Of a DNA stretch of 64,000 bases, positions 61,923-64,000 are shown one piece after another; position 1 is the first letter of the stretch, and each line of letters begins with the position of its first letter. Where the stretch lies: contig NZ_NNRJ01000051.1 in NCBI RefSeq assembly GCF_002252445.1, forward strand, positions 519,163 to 583,162, given 5' to 3'. The DNA comes from Brucella thiophenivorans. Its GTDB lineage: Bacteria; Pseudomonadota; Alphaproteobacteria; Rhizobiales; Rhizobiaceae. The translations under genes were made by a program, and so were the position numbers. Under the pieces are notes generated by a model, which searched no databases, had not been told where the DNA came from, and saw only the letters and a list, made by a program, of their open reading frames with translations.

Positions 61923-63245
61923 AAAATCAGCGACCTTGCCCCATGCGCTGCGGTTCAAACGTTCAGGCTTATAGGGGTTTGGATCGACGATTGGCTCACG
62001 TCCCAAAATAACATCGGCAATCATGCGGCCTGCGCCGGGACCGATGCCAAATCCATGCCCACTGAAGCCAGCCGCCAGAATAAAACCCGGAACGGTTTCG
62101 ATTTCACCAATCGCCGGAACACCATCCGGCGTGCTGTCGATATAACCCGCCCAACGATTTGCAATCGGAGTTTTTGCTAGTTCCGGCAGTAGATCCCGTG
62201 CTCTTTGATAGGTCAGGCTGATCTGTCCCTCATCCGGTTTAGGATCAAGAATACGATTTTTTTCCATCGGTGTAATCTTGTCGAGCGACCATTTGCTCAG
62301 AGTTTCGTGGCCAGAGCACCAGCCCTGAGTGCCGCCGGGCGCGAGGCTGCGCCAGCGCCGCGTGAACATCGGTATGAATTCACGACTGAAACGCAATTGC
62401 TGCGGTGTCACATCAACGCGCGCGCGTCCGCTGATTGCAAGCGTATATCCACCGTCATGACGGCGAGTGAGCGACACTTGTGACGTATGCAAAGCATCCG
62501 GCAAGCCAACAGCACCCGGCGCGACCGACAGGATCGAAGCACGAACGGCTGCTTGCGGAAAACGCACGCCCAACTGATGACAGAAAGAAGACGCCCATGC
62601 ACCACCTGACATCACAACAGTTTTCGTTTGAATGGTGCCGGCTTCGGTCACGACACCACTGACGCGTCCGCCGCTCAGTTCAAGGCCGCGTGCTGCACAA
62701 TTCTGATGCACGGTTCCACCAGCAGCCATGACACCGCGCGCCACAACAGGCACCGCACGCGAGGGATCTGCAATGCCATCGGTCGGCGAGAAAACGCCAC
62801 CTTTCCATGCGCGTCCCGTCGCTTTGCCTCGCTCGGTAGCTTCGGCGCCGCTTAACATATGGGTCGTAACACCGACAGTTTTTGCAAAATCGCGCCAGCG
62901 CGCCCAGCCTGCAATTTCGGCTTCATCTTGGGAGAGATATAGCAGTCCACAGCGCTTGAAGCCCGAATCTTCTCCGGTTTCTTCGGCAATTTTATCCCAG
63001 AGATCAAGGCTCTTGGTTGCCATCGGGAGTTCACGCACATCGCGGTTTTGCTGGCGACACCACCCCCAGTTACGGCTCGATTGTTCTGCTGCAATGCGCC
63101 CTTTTTCTAGGAGCGCAACCTTCACGCCGCTGCGTGCAAGATAATAGGCCGTAAATACGCCGACAACGCCGCCGCCGATGACAACAACGTCAGCCTCTTT
63201 CGGCAAATTCGGGCTGGTTTCGATGTGCAATAGCGGTGCAGACAT
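61920..63245 (-). CDS. FAD-dependent amine/amino-acid oxidoreductase (DAO family)
   Basis: A 441-residue flavoprotein. The N-terminal dinucleotide-binding motif is VVVIGGGVVGVFTAYYLARS followed by ALLEKGRIAAEQSSRNWGW. The C-terminal FAD contact is AAGFSGHGFGIGPGAGR. It belongs to the D-amino-acid oxidase / glycine oxidase family; related alphaproteobacterial enzymes oxidise amino acids or opine-like substrates. GGAG stands nine bases before ATG 63245. A divergent Lrp/AsnC regulator suggests amino-acid control. Confidence 0.9.
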   Translation of the reverse strand: MSAPLLHIETSPNLPKEADVVVIGGGVVGVFTAYYLARSGVKVALLEKGRIAAEQSSRNWGWCRQQNRDVRELPMATKSLDLWDKIAEETGEDSGFKRCGLLYLSQDEAEIAGWARWRDFAKTVGVTTHMLSGAEATERGKATGRAWKGGVFSPTDGIADPSRAVPVVARGVMAAGGTVHQNCAARGLELSGGRVSGVVTEAGTIQTKTVVMSGGAWASSFCHQLGVRFPQAAVRASILSVAPGAVGLPDALHTSQVSLTRRHDGGYTLAISGRARVDVTPQQLRFSREFIPMFTRRWRSLAPGGTQGWCSGHETLSKWSLDKITPMEKNRILDPKPDEGQISLTYQRARDLLPELAKTPIANRWAGYIDSTPDGVPAIGEIETVPGFILAAGFSGHGFGIGPGAGRMIADVILGREPIVDPNPYKPERLNRSAWGKVADF

Positions 63246-63481
63246 ATGCGGGACTCCAGTGTTTCGCATATCCTACTGCGACCCATGCCAAGGCGTGCAT
63301 CGGAGTTTGCATTTACACAGAATTTCATATGGTTTGCTGTCGTTTTGACAGGCGATAATTGCGTGTAAACCATGCCTGCTTCGCGTGATCACTGAATATG
63401 GAAAACCGCACATCGCACGATTGCAGCTTGAGGCGAAAAAGATAATAATCTGATTTCAGAATACAGCATAAGTGGTTTGCT

Positions 63482-63958
63482 ATGAAGCTCGACAAAATCG
63501 ACATTAAAATTCTATCCGAAATGCAGAAGAATGGACGGATAACCAATGTCGAACTAGCTGAACTCGTCAATCTTTCGCCCAGCCCATGCTTGATGCGGGT
63601 GAAAAAACTGCAATCTGAAGGCTATATCACTGGATACTCAGCACAGATCAATGTTTCGAAACTTGGTCAGACGCTGACGGTTTTCACCGAAATCACGCTC
63701 AAAAACCATAGGCAGATCGATTTTGCTCGTTTTCTGGCAACAGTTGAGAAGATCGATTCTGTTATAGAATGCCATCTGGTTTCAGGCGGCTACGACTATC
63801 TTATGAAATTTGTCACCGCCGGAATTGTCGAGTATCAGACGATCATGGAGCGTCTGATCGATATGGATGTCGGCATCGATAAATATTTTAGCTTCGTCGT
63901 GCTCAAATCACCGATTGTCAAAGCACATCTCCCGCTCGACGTGATGTTCACCGAGTAA
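63482..63958 (+). CDS. Lrp/AsnC-family transcriptional regulator
   Basis: A 158-residue regulator: N-terminal helix-turn-helix DKIDIKILSEMQKNGRITNV and LVNLSPSPCLMRVKKLQSEG, then the RAM ligand domain with VIECHLVSGGYDYLMKFVTA. The helix after SPSPC is typical of the subgroup controlling amino-acid catabolism. It is divergent from the FAD oxidoreductase gene, so it is probably its regulator; the amino acid is not known. The 236-base spacer between them shows no clear palindrome. Confidence 0.93.
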   Translation: MKLDKIDIKILSEMQKNGRITNVELAELVNLSPSPCLMRVKKLQSEGYITGYSAQINVSKLGQTLTVFTEITLKNHRQIDFARFLATVEKIDSVIECHLVSGGYDYLMKFVTAGIVEYQTIMERLIDMDVGIDKYFSFVVLKSPIVKAHLPLDVMFTE

Positions 63959-63964
63959 GCAAAT

Positions 63965-64000
63965 TTAGCTTCTGGTGAACTCACGAACCAGTTCAGGGTC
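63965..64000 (-). CDS. Possible C-terminal end of a minus-strand gene
   Basis: From the window edge a minus-strand frame reads DPELVREFTRS and then TAA at 63967-63965. It is open to base 64000 and has good codon use, but 11 residues are too few to name a family. Confidence 0.3.
   Translation of the reverse strand, partial: DPELVREFTRS

Noticed and set aside
1..64000. CRISPR arrays, insertion sequences, prophage or integrase genes
   Set aside because: No regularly spaced repeats, transposase or phage proteins were seen; the dispersed repeats are extragenic hairpin elements without coding capacity.

Overview
The window looks like a chromosomal segment of a denitrifying alphaproteobacterium of the Brucella/Ochrobactrum group. 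The reasons are the gene order plsY-dprA-topA-rnr, the divK-pleD pair, a LexA operator of the alphaproteobacterial type (GTTC-N7-GTTC), complete nitrate, nitrite and nitric oxide reductase loci, and dispersed repeats of about 101 bp similar in size to the palindromic repeats known from Brucella. No phage, insertion sequence or CRISPR array was seen.

Bases 1-13600 are mostly housekeeping: the end of a dihydroorotase gene, plsY, dprA, topA, rnr, a DUF983 gene, a Nudix hydrolase, an MFS transporter and rpmG. These are followed by divK-pleD on the opposite strand, a DUF3572 gene and an rnk-like gene. Bases 13600-16500 hold an SOS-controlled dinB with an N-terminal zinc ribbon, tRNA-Cys, a small secreted PepSY-like protein and a candidate 28-residue membrane protein.

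Bases 16470-33150 form an anaerobic respiration block. It contains a NarR-type regulator, a fused NarK1-NarK2 transporter, narGHJI, a cytoplasmic parvulin and a DUF2478 protein. Next to it lies a set for making ubiquinone without oxygen: ubiX-ubiD on the minus strand and ubiTUV on the plus strand, parted by one FNR box. Bases 33280-54830 hold the rest of denitrification: two paralogous Crp/Fnr regulators, nirK-nirV, norEFCBQD, an accessory group of DUF2249, DUF59 and 12-TM membrane genes, a hemerythrin, two nnrS genes, pseudoazurin, and an ABC transporter plus TonB receptor that share an FNR box. TTGAT-N4-ATCAA boxes (FNR type) and TTGCG-N4-GGCAA boxes (NnrR type) stand before most of these units. 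Several lie about 41.5 bases from the predicted transcription start, as expected for class II activation. Nitrous oxide reductase is not in the window.

Bases 54830-64000 leave denitrification: a KgtP-like carboxylate transporter divergent from a DctB/DctD-like two-component pair whose regulator lacks the sigma-54 contact loop, an argP/argO pair, a peptide-deformylase-like protein with all three hallmark motifs altered, an FAD amine/amino-acid oxidoreductase, and an Lrp/AsnC regulator.

The most noteworthy points are the nor-distal accessory module, the 51-residue membrane protein beside an NnrR palindrome, the degenerate deformylase, the DctD homologue without GAFTGA, the FNR-boxed TonB/ABC/nnrS group, and repeats that repeatedly abut or supply stop codons. 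All functions are inferred from reading the sequence; no database search was run.
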